From Microcyclospora pomicola (lineage: Eukaryota > Ascomycota > Dothideomycetes > Capnodiales): a DNA stretch of 64,000 nucleotides. The position numbers were made by a program, and so were the translations under genes. The DNA lies in the NCBI GenBank assembly GCA_002786065.1, contig NHNY01000004.1, positions 124,001 to 188,000 of the forward strand, given 5' to 3'. Under the pieces are notes generated by a model. It was not told the DNA's origin, made no database searches, and was given only the letters and a program-made list of their open reading frames with translations. Shown piece after piece: positions 1-10,554 of the stretch (positions are counted from its first letter, which is position 1; each line of letters begins with the position of its first letter).

Positions 1-407
1 GCTCTGCGGCGCTGTCCGAAGTGCCTGAACCGATGAGCCATTGACCTGAACGGATCACGTGCTCGAGATTTGTCAAAAACTGGCTGTTTCTTCTGCCGAA
101 TGTACTGACACGACGGTTTGGGAGGGTAAGATAATTGCACTACAGACACTAATAGCGTTAACTCATGCAACGGACACATTCCCTTACATCGTTTATACCC
201 ACGGCCACTCACTGATTCGAAAAATCCCGTGCAAGTTGACTCCGCTCAATTGCCGGCCTCTGTTAAGGCATCCTAAGAGGCCGTGTCCCACCATCTTACG
301 TCTACATTTTCTGCGAGCCAATTTCTCCTCACGTCGAGTCCATTGGCGTCCGTCCTGGTCCGAGGCTTTTATATATCTCCCAATATCCAGCTGTTGTGCG
401 GCCACAA
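1..407. other. Left edge and upstream region of the aminotransferase gene
   Basis: No gene is supported here. Open frames exist but begin at non-ATG codons and are not protein-like. A T/A-rich run (367-376) lies about 32 bases before the first ATG of the aminotransferase gene and could be a TATA-like element or simply leader sequence. Confidence 0.5.
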
Positions 408-1856
408 ATGCCACGCTTCCAGTTCCCCGTAACAACTCGAACCGCCCTCTCTTCCGTCATCACCCCGCCATCGCGTCTCCTGCATCGGACCCCACCATCC
501 TTCTCCGCTAAACTGGCTCCTCCACGTGAAAGACTCTCGCTCTTGACGAGGCACTTCTCTTCGTCTCCTACTTTTCAATCATCTCCGTTGAATACGCCAT
601 ACTCCGTCGATCGTGACAGTAACGCCAGTCCATCCCGCCCCTTCAGCGCCACGACAGAAGCACTGCAAGAACAAGAAGAGCGACCAGCCGAGAAGATGTC
701 TAATCAAGCACCCCACCCAGCCTTGCTCATCCCAGGCCCCATCGAGTTCGACGATGAGGTGCTTCAGAGTATGAGCCACTACTCCGAGAGTCATGTCGGC
801 CAGCCGTTCGTCAACACCTTCGGCGATGTCCTGTCAATGCTCCGAAAGCTGTTCCAGACCACAGATCCCAAGAGTCAGCCCTTTGTCATTTCTGGTTCAG
901 GCACGCTTGGATGGGATCAGGTTGCTGCCAACCTGTCGGAACCTGGTGACGACGTCCTTGTCCTTCACACTGGGTACTTCGCCGATTCGTTCGCCGACTG
1001 CTTCGAGACATACCGCGTCAAGCCAACACAACTCAAGGCTCCTATTGGCGACCGACCACAACTGGATGAGATCGAGAAGGCACTGAAGGAGAAAGACTAC
1101 AAGCTCATTACCGTCACTCACACCGATACCAGCACTGGTGTCCTCTCGGAGATTGAGCCTCTTGCCAAACTTGTCAAGAAGGTCTCCCCCAACACCCTGA
1201 TCATTGTCGATGGTGTATGCAGCGTGGGCTGTGAGGACATCAAATTCGACGAATGGGGTATTGATGCGGTCATCACTGCTTCCCAAAAGGCCATCGGATG
1301 TCCTGCCGGTCTGTCCATCCTCATGGCTTCTGGCCGAGCGATCGAGACCTTCAAGGCTCGCAAGACTCCTCCTGGTTCATACTTCGGCAGCTGGAAGAAC
1401 TGGCTCCCCATCATGCAGAACTACGAAGCAAAGAAGCCATCATACTTTGCCACCCCATCACCACAATTGATTCACGCCCTGCACACCTCCCTCACCCAGA
1501 TCCTCAGCCGCCCGCTCGAGGAGCGATTCCAGATCCACAAGGACGTATCACAGAAGATCAAGAAGGCTGTCGCAGATCTCGGCCTGAAACAACTGGCCAC
1601 CAAGCCCGAGAACCAGGCCAACGGAATGACCGCCATCTATCTCCCCGATGGCTTCACGCCCCCTGACGTTCTCCCCTCCCTGTTGAAGAAGGGTGTCATC
1701 TTCGCCGGTGGTCTTCACAAGCAGATCGCCACCAAGTACATCCGCTTCGGACACATGGGTGTCTCGGTCACCGACCCCAAGCGCGACGATGTGGACCGCG
1801 CCCTGACCGCGTTGAAGGAGGGCTTGGCAGAGGCGGGCTACAAGGCGCCGAACTAG
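408..1856 (+). CDS. AGX1: Alanine-glyoxylate aminotransferase, mitochondrial-type N-terminus
   Basis: Uninterrupted CDS of 482 aa. From residue 97 the protein matches class-V PLP aminotransferases of the Agx1/AGT family, which convert glyoxylate and alanine to glycine and pyruvate. The PLP lysine is Lys294 in TASQKAIGCPAG, and the C-terminal half carries the usual RFGHMG segment. The first 95 residues are Arg/Ser-rich and acid-poor, with RHFSSS, which fits a mitochondrial presequence with an R-x-F/S processing site. The first ATG in frame is 408; a second in-frame ATG at 696 begins MSNQAPHPALLIPGP, where the conserved enzyme starts, so a shorter non-mitochondrial form is possible. There is no peroxisomal SKL-type C-terminus (it ends APN). 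It converges with the RhoGAP gene. Family assignment is firm; targeting is inferred. Confidence 0.94.
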   Translation: MPRFQFPVTTRTALSSVITPPSRLLHRTPPSFSAKLAPPRERLSLLTRHFSSSPTFQSSPLNTPYSVDRDSNASPSRPFSATTEALQEQEERPAEKMSNQAPHPALLIPGPIEFDDEVLQSMSHYSESHVGQPFVNTFGDVLSMLRKLFQTTDPKSQPFVISGSGTLGWDQVAANLSEPGDDVLVLHTGYFADSFADCFETYRVKPTQLKAPIGDRPQLDEIEKALKEKDYKLITVTHTDTSTGVLSEIEPLAKLVKKVSPNTLIIVDGVCSVGCEDIKFDEWGIDAVITASQKAIGCPAGLSILMASGRAIETFKARKTPPGSYFGSWKNWLPIMQNYEAKKPSYFATPSPQLIHALHTSLTQILSRPLEERFQIHKDVSQKIKKAVADLGLKQLATKPENQANGMTAIYLPDGFTPPDVLPSLLKKGVIFAGGLHKQIATKYIRFGHMGVSVTDPKRDDVDRALTALKEGLAEAGYKAPN

Positions 1857-2730
1857 ACGATGATGCTGTTTCTTACCATCTATCTTTGATGCCATGCACC
1901 GTATTGAGTTGTACATAAAGCTTGGCATATCACCATTCTGTATGCCATGGTACATACACTAATTTACCAAATGAGAAATGCATTGATGTAGGCTTCGTTT
2001 CTGCGTTATGTCTGTCTGTAGTGATTGAAGATCTTCGCTTTCCCCAATCCTTTACTGCATCACGATTCAACGGCAGCAGTGAGACGTGGACCCAAAGATT
2101 ACACGCCTGAAACTCAACGTTGACGAGACGACAAGTATGCGCTCGCGGCGCCGCTCTCAATTCGCGATTGAAACCGCCAGGTCGTCATGACCATCCCCTG
2201 TCGTTCCTCCCCCCCTTGTCTTGCTCAGATAAATCTGACGGACCATCAACCCTTCGTGAAGCTCCAATACACCTCATTCCAATCAATCTCCAGTCACCTC
2301 ATCAGCCAGGTGTTATACGTCGTCCAACTTCGCTACCCGGCTGGCATATACAAACTGCCCCTCTTCCTTTTCGCTTGCTTCCACCTGCAGCGGCCCTCCG
2401 TAAAAGCTCCTCGCGCATGCACTGACTCGCGTTTGCGCGGTCAACGCGTGGTCTAAGTACGAAGCGCTGTGCTAGTCACATCCTGCAAGTTCTCCCGATC
2501 TTCCAATGTCAAACAAATTCTCTCGGGTGCAGAAAGTTATTGTGAGGAATTCAAACTCGTACGCGACACTGGAATTTCGTCATCATTCACCCGCTACTCA
2601 ACGCGAAATGCAAATGTGCTGTCCTTAGACCGCATGCTCTCACATGGCCAGCTTGGACGATACACCAGATTGAACGCCAACGACTGGGTGCGAATAAGTG
2701 CGCCAACCTGCTGCAGTCCACCGCCAAGTC
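1857..2730. other. Convergent intergenic region
   Basis: Region of 874 bases between two gene 3' ends. Short open frames are present but none resembles a known protein or carries convincing splice structure. I see nothing else in it. Confidence 0.5.
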
Positions 2731-5208
2731 TCACCGCGACTCGCGCCGCACCAGCTCCGCAGCTTTCAGGCTTTCGACCGTGCTCGCACGTTCCTCGTAC
2801 AAGCGGCGCAGGTCATCGACACTGGCCTTACGGAGATTGAGTTTGCGCGGGGCGAGGGTGCGAGCCGACTCGCTGGGGCCTTCGGTGTGGTCGAGCGGCA
2901 TGCTTTTCATTCGTTTCAGGAGGCCTGGAGAAGGGGCGCGGTGTTTGGGGATGGAAGTGGGTGTGCCACTGGAGCCGAAGGGGTGATGCGGTTGCAGAAG
3001 GGGCACGGTCTGGGCGTGGATGGGTCGTGCGAGGTGTTGCTGGCGGGCGGCAGAGGCGGGCCATGAGGGTTTGCGGAAGACGTGGTCGGATGTGATGGTG
3101 GGCGAGGTATCAGAGGCAATCGAGAGGTTCGGGGAGGAGGCGCTGTCTGTCTCAATTGGTGACGCGGTGATCGAGCCAGAGGTCATTTGTTGCGCCATGT
3201 TGTTCGCCGCTTTTTGAGCAGCAAGACGTGCTAGTTGAGCCAGTCCATCAGGGACTGGCTTGTCAGACTTTGACATGTCGTTCATCATGGCTGTGAACTC
3301 GCCAGAAACGGCCTTGCGTTTCGGGACGACAACGGTGGGTGGAGTAGCACTTGGTAATTGTGGACCCTTCCTCTGGATTTCACCATTCCCATACGTGGCC
3401 AACTCTTCTCGCCTTGGGCTGAACCCATCTGCTGGTTGGATAGGCGAGTGATCCGGATTCAAGCTTTGCCCGTCGGCATCGAAGATTGCAGAGTAGCGAG
3501 GCGGATCAAGAATGGCAGCTTGAACCTCTACCGATATAGGGGGCGCGGGCTTCCTCTTGATCACGGATGAGGCTTCGGGGTTCAAGAGAGGGTTGCCCAT
3601 CGACGAGGCGCGTGAGCGTGCCGGCAGCACCTTCTCCTCGCCGGGGACGTGATCAATGGCTGCACTGTGTCGAGCTGCCGAAGATGTTACGGGCCGCGGC
3701 GGCAACGTCGGTGCTCGCTCTACTGTTAGCTGTTCGTCCTCATCGTTCAATATGATCCGATGGCTTTCCTCCCCGCTCAGAGACTGCTCACTCATAACCC
3801 TCCGGTATGGCTCATCTTCGAGCGGGTCCTCGTAGTCCCTAGGGTCTGGTGGGGGTGCTATGTCGTGCTCGAAGGCAGTCACGTCGATGGAAAGGCCCAC
3901 GCATAACTGAGGCCACATCTCAATCGCTGCTTGCAGTACTCGCCTTACGATTGAAGCCATTTTTGCATCTTCAAGCTGATCTGGTCCACGTACTAGCGCC
4001 ATCGAGAAACATATCGCCAAATTCTCAGCGGTCATTTTATTTCTCAATGCCCCTGCTGCGATCAGTGAAAGCATAGGCAGAAGGTGCCGAGTGAGTATAT
4101 TTCGGCTGTCCGTACTCAAAGGGGATGTTGGAGATAGTGGCATAATGATGTCTACAAGATCCTCTGGTGTTACGATAACCTCTGGACTGCCATATTTCGA
4201 GCGCAACGCTTCGTAACTAGATCTCGGGAAGATCGGTTCCCTCAGCTCACGATACCAGGTCTTAATCAAGGACGCCGCGGAATGGACGCCATACGCGTCT
4301 GATAGTCGCACTTCGTCAAGTAAAGCCTGATCCATTCCGGGCTGAACAAAAGTTGCGTTTTTTTCCTTCCACACGATGTACTGCTGACCACGATCGTAAG
4401 CCTCCCTGAGGACACCAGAAAGGACAGAATGACCCGGGACACGGAAAAGTCCTTCGGTATCGATATTGGACGGGAGTAGCAAGAAGCTTGTCGTCTCCCG
4501 CAGCACTCTTGGCAATCTCGTCTCACCAGTCGCGATGTTCTTGGGCAGTGGGTGCCGTACCCCAAAAGCTCTCTCACCACTGGCATACGGCACTTCTATC
4601 TCAGGCGTCATCCTCCGATCATGGAGGTAAGTCGCAGGCTGTATCAGTAATTTCTCTAGCTGCACATGCTGCGCCAGTTGTGATAGGGTATTGACATGCA
4701 CGATCTTTCGCCTGAACTTGGGCGATACTATCGTGCCGAATACGCCTATAAGCACTCTCACCCAGGTCCGTGGGTGCACAATGTATAAGCGTTCCAGCCT
4801 CTTCCTTGTCGCCCGGCTCAATACGTGATAGGCTTGTAAATACCAACCCATGCCAGGTCCTTGCTTCTTCTCGAGCCCAGCACTTTCTGGCTGACCTCCA
4901 GCAAAGAACACCACCTCATATTCCGTTCCTGACAATAGCTCATCTTCTCCGGGTAGCCGTGCGAGAACGTAGGACAGCAGGGAGTCGTAGTCAATCTCGT
5001 AGGCATCGGGAAAGGCAGCGGAGTTGAGCACGTAGATAGGTCTTCCAGAGCGCGAAGGCTGTGGGTTTCGGTAGAGGATCGAAGCAGCGACTGCAGCTAA
5101 CTCGGGGACATAGTCGTTTGAGGTTTCCGCTGGAGGGACTGCATTGAGGGAGTTACTTCGAGAACGTGTCGCTCGTCGTTGTGCTGCTGCAGCCAGCGCT
5201 GAGCGCAT
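2731..5208 (-). CDS. CRAL-TRIO/RhoGAP protein, Ecm25-like
   Basis: Intronless CDS of 825 aa starting at an ATG. Residues about 38-190 form a Sec14/CRAL-TRIO-like module of the kind found in p50RhoGAP, and residues about 215-430 form a RhoGAP domain. The catalytic arginine finger is Arg256 in EGLFRVPG, and the helix with KMTAENLAICF (the conserved K...N of RhoGAPs) is present. The remaining ~390 residues are Pro/Ser-rich and look disordered. The architecture matches yeast Ecm25 and its filamentous relatives, which would stimulate GTP hydrolysis by a Rho-family GTPase; Rho1, a possible target class, is also encoded in this window, but that pairing is only conjecture. Divergent from asparagine synthetase across 915 bases. 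Confidence 0.88.
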   Translation of the reverse strand: MRSALAAAAQRRATRSRSNSLNAVPPAETSNDYVPELAAVAASILYRNPQPSRSGRPIYVLNSAAFPDAYEIDYDSLLSYVLARLPGEDELLSGTEYEVVFFAGGQPESAGLEKKQGPGMGWYLQAYHVLSRATRKRLERLYIVHPRTWVRVLIGVFGTIVSPKFRRKIVHVNTLSQLAQHVQLEKLLIQPATYLHDRRMTPEIEVPYASGERAFGVRHPLPKNIATGETRLPRVLRETTSFLLLPSNIDTEGLFRVPGHSVLSGVLREAYDRGQQYIVWKEKNATFVQPGMDQALLDEVRLSDAYGVHSAASLIKTWYRELREPIFPRSSYEALRSKYGSPEVIVTPEDLVDIIMPLSPTSPLSTDSRNILTRHLLPMLSLIAAGALRNKMTAENLAICFSMALVRGPDQLEDAKMASIVRRVLQAAIEMWPQLCVGLSIDVTAFEHDIAPPPDPRDYEDPLEDEPYRRVMSEQSLSGEESHRIILNDEDEQLTVERAPTLPPRPVTSSAARHSAAIDHVPGEEKVLPARSRASSMGNPLLNPEASSVIKRKPAPPISVEVQAAILDPPRYSAIFDADGQSLNPDHSPIQPADGFSPRREELATYGNGEIQRKGPQLPSATPPTVVVPKRKAVSGEFTAMMNDMSKSDKPVPDGLAQLARLAAQKAANNMAQQMTSGSITASPIETDSASSPNLSIASDTSPTITSDHVFRKPSWPASAARQQHLARPIHAQTVPLLQPHHPFGSSGTPTSIPKHRAPSPGLLKRMKSMPLDHTEGPSESARTLAPRKLNLRKASVDDLRRLYEERASTVESLKAAELVRRESR

Positions 5209-6123
5209 CTTGGCGTCGAGTTGGAGCTGGTGTATAAAGGAGTAACCTCGAGACCATTCAACGAGTCGATGAGTAGTGTTTGTCTAGGTCATCTTACGGT
5301 TGAGCTCATTCTACCATACTGTACTCTGCCCACCCCTCATCGGAATTGGAGGTTGTCCCCCGAGCACCAACCTACTGTGGACACAACCAGCAGCCCTATC
5401 ATTGCGGGCAATAAGTGAATGTAGGATTGGAGCAGCGACTGTGGCAGTGCACACATACGAGGGCATCCTTGGGACGCATGATACAAGGAAAGTAGGTAGT
5501 ACATGTAGAGGAGACGGGATACATTCACATGATCGTGTTCATCCGTCAGCGCCAGCAGCAGCCACACAGTCATCCATGTACCCAGCGCTGATCGGTGCAA
5601 CCTCCAACACTCGGTAAGGTATATATGGATATCATCGCCACAGCTGAATGACACTGGTCACTCCATGGATGTCTGTCTTCTGTATCTTGTTCAGAACCTC
5701 ACTTGAGGGGAGGCCTTTGATGACCATGCGACTTCGCGTACTGTATCGTTACCGGCCATTGCCCCGGCCCACGATCTCGGCTGCACGTACTGCCAGGGAG
5801 CGAGAGTCTGCTTCGCCATGAGCAAGCCTGAGACTGGCGATGCCTATCCGTCCTTCCATCCATCATGCCAAGGACCGGAGCACGATCCTCGTTGTTAGCA
5901 ACGGCCCATTTGCACAGGCCGAACGCGTCCTGATAAGATAGAGCTATCGGCACAGTCAGCGCTGCTCTCGCCGATCGCGGGGACACGAAATTTAGAGGCT
6001 GGCCGAGGATTGAGGGACGATCACTGAGTCACGCCCGTGAGTTCGCCTCTTCTCTCCAACACATTTCGCACGTCTTCATTGCTTGTCTTCCATCTGCCAG
6101 ACTCTCAAGTATCAGCCGCAATC
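5209..6123. promoter_or_regulatory. Divergent promoter region, RhoGAP / asparagine synthetase
   Basis: Non-coding 915 bases between two divergent start codons. The one clear element is a Gcn4-type site at 6025-6031. The last 60 bases before the asparagine synthetase ATG are pyrimidine-rich, as is usual for fungal leaders. Confidence 0.6.
6025..6031. promoter_or_regulatory. Gcn4/CPC1-type binding site upstream of asparagine synthetase
   Basis: TGAGTCA, the perfect pseudo-palindromic AP-1/Gcn4 core, lies 93 bases upstream of the asparagine synthetase ATG. Gcn4 (CPC1/CpcA in filamentous fungi) activates amino-acid biosynthetic genes through this sequence on starvation, so both site and position fit the gene. 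Binding is inferred. Confidence 0.7.
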
Positions 6124-7985
6124 ATGTGTGGCATTTTCGCTTGCCATTGGTGGGTGCTTGTCCTGGAGTTCGAGCGTTGAATTCACCCCACTGACTGCCG
6201 CATAACAGCCATCCAGATGTGCAGAAATTCAGGCCCACGGCCATCCGCATGGGCAAGCAGGTGAAGCATCGCGGCCCCGATTGGAGTGGAAACCACATCT
6301 CCAACAACTCCATCCTCGTTCATGAGCGACTGTCGATCGTCGGCGTCGACACCGGCGCACAGCCGATGGTCAACGAGGACCAATCTGTCGCCCTTGCAGT
6401 CAACGGCGAGATCTACAACCACAAGATCCTGCGCAAGCAGCTGAAGACCCCTTATCCATTCAAGACTCACTCGGATTGCGAGGTCATCCTTCCTTTGTAC
6501 CTGGAACATGGCGTGGACGCACCCAAGTACCTGGATGGCATGTTCTCCTGGGTTCTCCATGATAAGAAGCAAGATCGCATGATCGCGGCGCGTGACCCCA
6601 TTGGAATCACCACCTTCTACATCGGACGATCGTCAGCGACACCTGGAGCTGTATACTTTGCAAGCGAGCTGAAATGCCTGCACCCCGTGTGCGACAAAAT
6701 CGATAGCTTTCCCCCTGGACACGTCTACGACAGCAAAACCGATCAATTGACGAGGTACTACACACCCAAATGGCTGGTAGAACCCTCGAACATCCCCACG
6801 ACCCCTCTCGATCTCAAGTTGATCCGGACAACCTTCGAGAAATCGGTCAGAAAGAGATTGATGGCTGAGGTTCCATATGGTGTGCTTCTTTCAGGTGGAT
6901 TGGACAGCTCCTTGGTAGCATCCATCGCGCAACGGGAGACACTCAGATTACAACGTGAATACGCTAAGCGGCAAGCTGCTATGCAGTCTGGGAAGAACTC
7001 ACCCAGCACCAACGGCTTCATAGATGCTACCCCAGCAGCTGATGGGGTCAACGAAGAGGACTTGGCCGGTGTGGACGAGGAATACCATCTGTCTTCTGTT
7101 CCAGTCCTCTCACAACTTAACAGCTTCTCTATTGGACTTCCAGGCGCTCCCGACTCTAAAGCAGCACAGGAAGTCGCAAGGTATCTCGGCACTAAACACC
7201 ATTCATTCACTTTCACCATTCAAGAAGGTCTTGATGCACTCCACGATGTCATTTTCCACCTCGAGAGCTACGATGTGACGACGATTCGTGCTAGCACTCC
7301 TATGTTCCTCCTCTCACGCAAGATCAAGGCTATGGGCGTGAAGATGGTCCTTTCGGGTGAAGGATCTGATGAGATCTTCGGTGGCTACCTTTACTTCCAC
7401 GCCGCTCCAGACAAGAAAGCTTTCCACCAAGAGACTGTTCGCAGAGTCCAGAACCTCCATCTGGCTGACTGTCTGCGTGCTAACAAGTCAACTTCTGCCT
7501 GGGGTGTGGAAGCTCGTGTGCCGTTCCTCGACAAGGAATTCCTCGACGTGTCGATGAACATTGATCCCGCAGAGAAGATGATCACCAAAGACAGGATAGA
7601 GAAGTACATTCTGCGTAAAGCATTCGACACAACCGGTGAGATGGGACAAAAACCTTACCTGCCCGAGCACATCCTCTACAGACAAAAGGAGCAATTCTCT
7701 GATGGTGTCGGGTACGGATGGATCGATGGACTGAAGGACGAGGCGAAAAAGATGGTCACGGATGAGGAGATGAAGTTGGAGAACATGCGTCGGGACAAGC
7801 CACACTGGGGTGACGACATTCCCGACTCCAAGGAAGCATACTGGTACCGGTGCATGTTCGACGAGCAGTTCCCACCATATTGCGCGAGCACGGTCATGAG
7901 ATGGACGCCGACGTGGAGCAAGCAGACGGATCCTAGCGGACGAGCTATCGCCACGCATGATGCTGCATACAAAGCGGAGAAGTGA
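6124..7985 (+). CDS. ASN2: Asparagine synthetase (glutamine-hydrolysing)
   Basis: Two exons, 6124-6149 and 6209-7985, joined across a 59-nt intron, giving 600 aa. Exon 1 encodes MCGIFAC, so that after Met removal Cys2 is the N-terminal nucleophile of the class-II glutamine amidotransferase domain; joining restores the continuous N-terminus leading to KHRGPDW. Residues about 1-200 are the glutaminase domain, and the C-terminal half is the ATP-dependent synthetase domain with the PP-loop SGGLDSS at 237-243. The enzyme makes asparagine from aspartate with glutamine as nitrogen donor in the cytosol. An insert of roughly 45 residues after the PP-loop helix, rich in polar residues, is typical of fungal versions. 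A Gcn4-type site lies 93 bases upstream. I chose the spliced start because the catalytic Cys2 exists only there. Confidence 0.95.
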
Positions 7986-8414
7986 GGGTGTCCCCCTTTG
8001 GGCTTGTGAGGAGGCATGATGCATCGTTCTTAAAGTAAGGCACAAATGCCAGCGGGCACAGGTGTAAAAACAGACAGTCTTACGACATGCTCGCGCTAGA
8101 TGATGAGAAATGTTCTTTGAATACATGAAGACCTTGCAAGTTACTCAATGCTTCGCGTGGACATAGATTCACTGATTTCCTGTAGTCGTGAATCATAGCA
8201 GCGTGTACTTGAAGTAAATTCACCTCCCAAAATGCCTGCAGTAAGTGTTGCCCCCCCGTACATACACCTTTCGAATCTTCGAACTCCTTATCGATACCCG
8301 CCCCCACCCTGCGTCACGATTGGAGTCTTGAAAAATTGTGGAAGATACAGTCGGCCGCCTGCCTCAATCTCACGTCCTTACAACAGGACGAGTGAGTCCT
8401 CAGCTTGCATCATC
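7986..8414. other. Intergenic region upstream of CIA1
   Basis: Region of 429 bases between tandem genes. It contains a TATCGATA palindrome at 8289-8296. The CIA1 frame stays open upstream to an earlier ATG at 8232, but that extension (61 residues, Pro/Arg/Ser-rich) does not resemble the family N-terminus. Confidence 0.5.
8289..8296. promoter_or_regulatory. TATCGATA palindrome, 119 bases before CIA1 ATG
   Basis: Perfect 8-base palindrome containing two overlapping inverted GATA cores. It is one of three intergenic copies in this window (also 13615-13622 and 18654-18661). Function unknown; GATA-factor binding is a possibility. Confidence 0.35.
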
Positions 8415-9728
8415 ATGCCTGCCTCCCTCTCGTTGCTCGCGACCCTCACGCCCACCAGCAACTCGCGCACCTGGTCCTCCACCCCGCACCCACACCTGCC
8501 CATCCTCGCGACCGCCTGCTCCGACAAGACGGTGCGCATCTACTCGCTCGCCACCTTCACGCAGCAGTCGCTCGTCTCCGGCGGGCACAAGCGGTCGGTC
8601 CGGAGCTGCGCGTGGAAGCCGCACAGCAAAGGCGAGAGCGTGCTCGCCACGGGCAGCTTCGACGCCAGTGCGGCGATCTGGAAGAGATGGGAGGAGGGCG
8701 CGGGGGCGAAGGAGGTCGATTTCACGCGGGGGCTGGCTGGGGGTGCGGAGGAGGACGAGGAGGAGGAGGACGAATGGCGGTTCGCGGTCGTGCTGGACGG
8801 ACATGAGTCGGAGATCAAGAGCCTGGCGTTTGCGCCGACGGCGCCGTATCTGGCGACGTGCTCGCGCGACAAGAGCGTGTGGATCTGGGAGGAGCTGGAC
8901 GACGACAACTTCGAGACGGTGGCGGTGCTGCAGGAGCATGAGGGCGATGTCAAGACGGTCGCTTGGCATCCGACCGAGGAGTGTCTCGCGAGCGGGAGCT
9001 ACGACGACAACATTCGGTTGTGGCGTGAGGATGTCGACGATTGGGCGTGTTGTGCGCTGCTACAGGGGCATGAGGGGACGGTGTGGTGGGTAGAATTCGA
9101 GGACAAGGATGGGATCTACGCGCTGGGCGACACGACGGCGCTCACCTCGGAACAGCAGGAATATGTGCAGCTGAGGATGGCGGCAGGGCCGCGGTTGATC
9201 TCCTGCTCGGACGACCTGACGATTCGAGTCTGGCGGAAGGTGGTCAAGGAGAAGCCGGCGGTGCCGACCGGACAGGGGCGGACGCCGACGATCTGGAAGA
9301 ACAGAGATTTCGAGGAGGAATGGATCGAGGAGGCCCGCTTACCGCAGGCTCATGAGCGGCCGGTGTACACCGTTGACTGGAGCAGGAAGACAGGCAAGGT
9401 GGTGAGCACAGGCAGTGATGGCAAAATCGTGGTCTACCAGGAACGATGGAAGACAGCACCTGCTCGTGATGAGGACGTGAAAATGGCGGACGGTACGCCT
9501 GCTCCGGATGTGGAAGATCTATCAGCAGCAGACCTCAAAGGCTCGTCGTCGGCTCCTCTGACCGAATGGGTGGTAGTCGCCGAAGTCGAGAACGCCCACG
9601 ATGTCTTCGAGGTGAACCACGTTACCTGGGCACCTCGGGCGGACAAAGACAAGCGGGCGGAAGACGAGGAAGTCATCGTCAGCACGGGCGATGATGGCGA
9701 GGTCAAAGTCTGGACGCTGGATACGTGA
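8415..9728 (+). CDS. CIA1: Cytosolic iron-sulfur protein assembly WD40 protein Cia1
   Basis: Intronless CDS of 437 aa, a seven-bladed WD40 propeller. The start MPASLSLLATLTP followed by a HPHLPILATACSDKTVRIYS blade is the characteristic N-terminus of fungal Cia1 (CIAO1), the scaffold of the CIA targeting complex that delivers Fe-S clusters to cytosolic and nuclear apoproteins. Successive blades show GHKRSVRSCAWKP, GHESEIKSLAFAP with WIWEE, and EHEGDVKTVAWHP with NIRLWRE. Acidic and low-complexity loops between blades lengthen it relative to the ~330-aa yeast protein, as in other filamentous fungi. ATG 8415 is preferred over the in-frame ATG 8232 because the family homology begins there. The very high GC content of the first half opens long spurious frames on both strands. 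Confidence 0.92.
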   Translation: MPASLSLLATLTPTSNSRTWSSTPHPHLPILATACSDKTVRIYSLATFTQQSLVSGGHKRSVRSCAWKPHSKGESVLATGSFDASAAIWKRWEEGAGAKEVDFTRGLAGGAEEDEEEEDEWRFAVVLDGHESEIKSLAFAPTAPYLATCSRDKSVWIWEELDDDNFETVAVLQEHEGDVKTVAWHPTEECLASGSYDDNIRLWREDVDDWACCALLQGHEGTVWWVEFEDKDGIYALGDTTALTSEQQEYVQLRMAAGPRLISCSDDLTIRVWRKVVKEKPAVPTGQGRTPTIWKNRDFEEEWIEEARLPQAHERPVYTVDWSRKTGKVVSTGSDGKIVVYQERWKTAPARDEDVKMADGTPAPDVEDLSAADLKGSSSAPLTEWVVVAEVENAHDVFEVNHVTWAPRADKDKRAEDEEVIVSTGDDGEVKVWTLDT

Positions 9729-10554
9729 AGACTTTGCGGTTGCCGTGCTGCCCTTTCCCACGCCTCGGCTGCTTTGCAGTGGAGTTGAAGACTCTTGCTT
9801 GCACCACAATCACAGGAGGATCTGCAGGCCACAATCCGCTGGGAGATTCAGACGATACCCTCGATCTAAGCCTCGAGCCTAGTACAGGGACAGGATATCC
9901 TAAGAGGAACACGACTGATGTTGGCAATTCGATACGTCAAAGAAGCGACCTCTTCGTTTCCACCCTCCGTTATGCTAGTCAAAGGACTTCTAGAAGGCTC
10001 AACGTGTTGATTCCTAGGATCGACAATACCAGACCATATATGAGTGTACACATATATAAGCCGTACATGCAGCGACGCCTTAAATAGCACTACATGTTGC
10101 TAGATAGATCAATAGAAATCTCTGATGATGGTCGGAGATGGAAAAAAGAATGTCTATGTGGACTGGTGGCGCTGCACGGGCTGGTCTGGATGTGTACTCA
10201 TTTTCCGATTGAAAGTACTCGGATGAGCTCTTCTACCCAAAGATCAATTGGCGGAAAGCAGTATCATTTTGCGGAAAGCAGTATCATTTTGCAGAGTCCT
10301 CCAGCGTGGCTCTTCAGCCTTCCGCTCTCAGTGTTCGTGTATTGTACTGCAGATCAATATGTAGCACAGACCGGGACAATTGGAGATGATGGCTTCTATT
10401 TTGCAACTCATGAAAAGAGTAAAGGTATATACACAAGAAAACCCGAGCATTCACTGCCCTCACATGAAGCTCTCCCCACCAAACGCCATGGTTTACAGGG
10501 CATGCCTGGACGAGGTAAGAGGAGCCAGCTGGGATGACCGAGCTCTCGCACCCT
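9729..10554. other. Convergent intergenic region with a 20-bp tandem repeat
   Basis: Region of 826 bases between the 3' ends of CIA1 and the complex I gene. It holds a perfect tandem duplication at 10251-10290 and A/T-rich stretches around 10020-10090. No gene is supported. Confidence 0.5.
10251..10290. repeat. Two tandem copies of a 20-bp unit
   Basis: The unit GCGGAAAGCAGTATCATTTT occurs twice head to tail without mismatch, followed by the first two bases of a third copy. Identity suggests a recent slippage or duplication event. It lies in a convergent intergenic region with no obvious role. Confidence 0.95.

Noticed and set aside
59-511. 150-codon open frame overlapping the aminotransferase start
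   Set aside because: Begins at GTG, has no recognisable protein sequence and overlaps a firmly identified gene in another frame.
8232-8414. In-frame N-terminal extension of CIA1 from ATG 8232
   Set aside because: Extension is not homologous to the family, and the conserved N-terminus starts at 8415; a donor-like GTAAGT after three codons has no acceptor that restores the frame.
8338-9093. Long Arg-rich frames on both strands over CIA1
   Set aside because: Shadows of a GC-rich WD40 gene; composition is dominated by Arg, Ser and Ala from frame-shifted GC codons.
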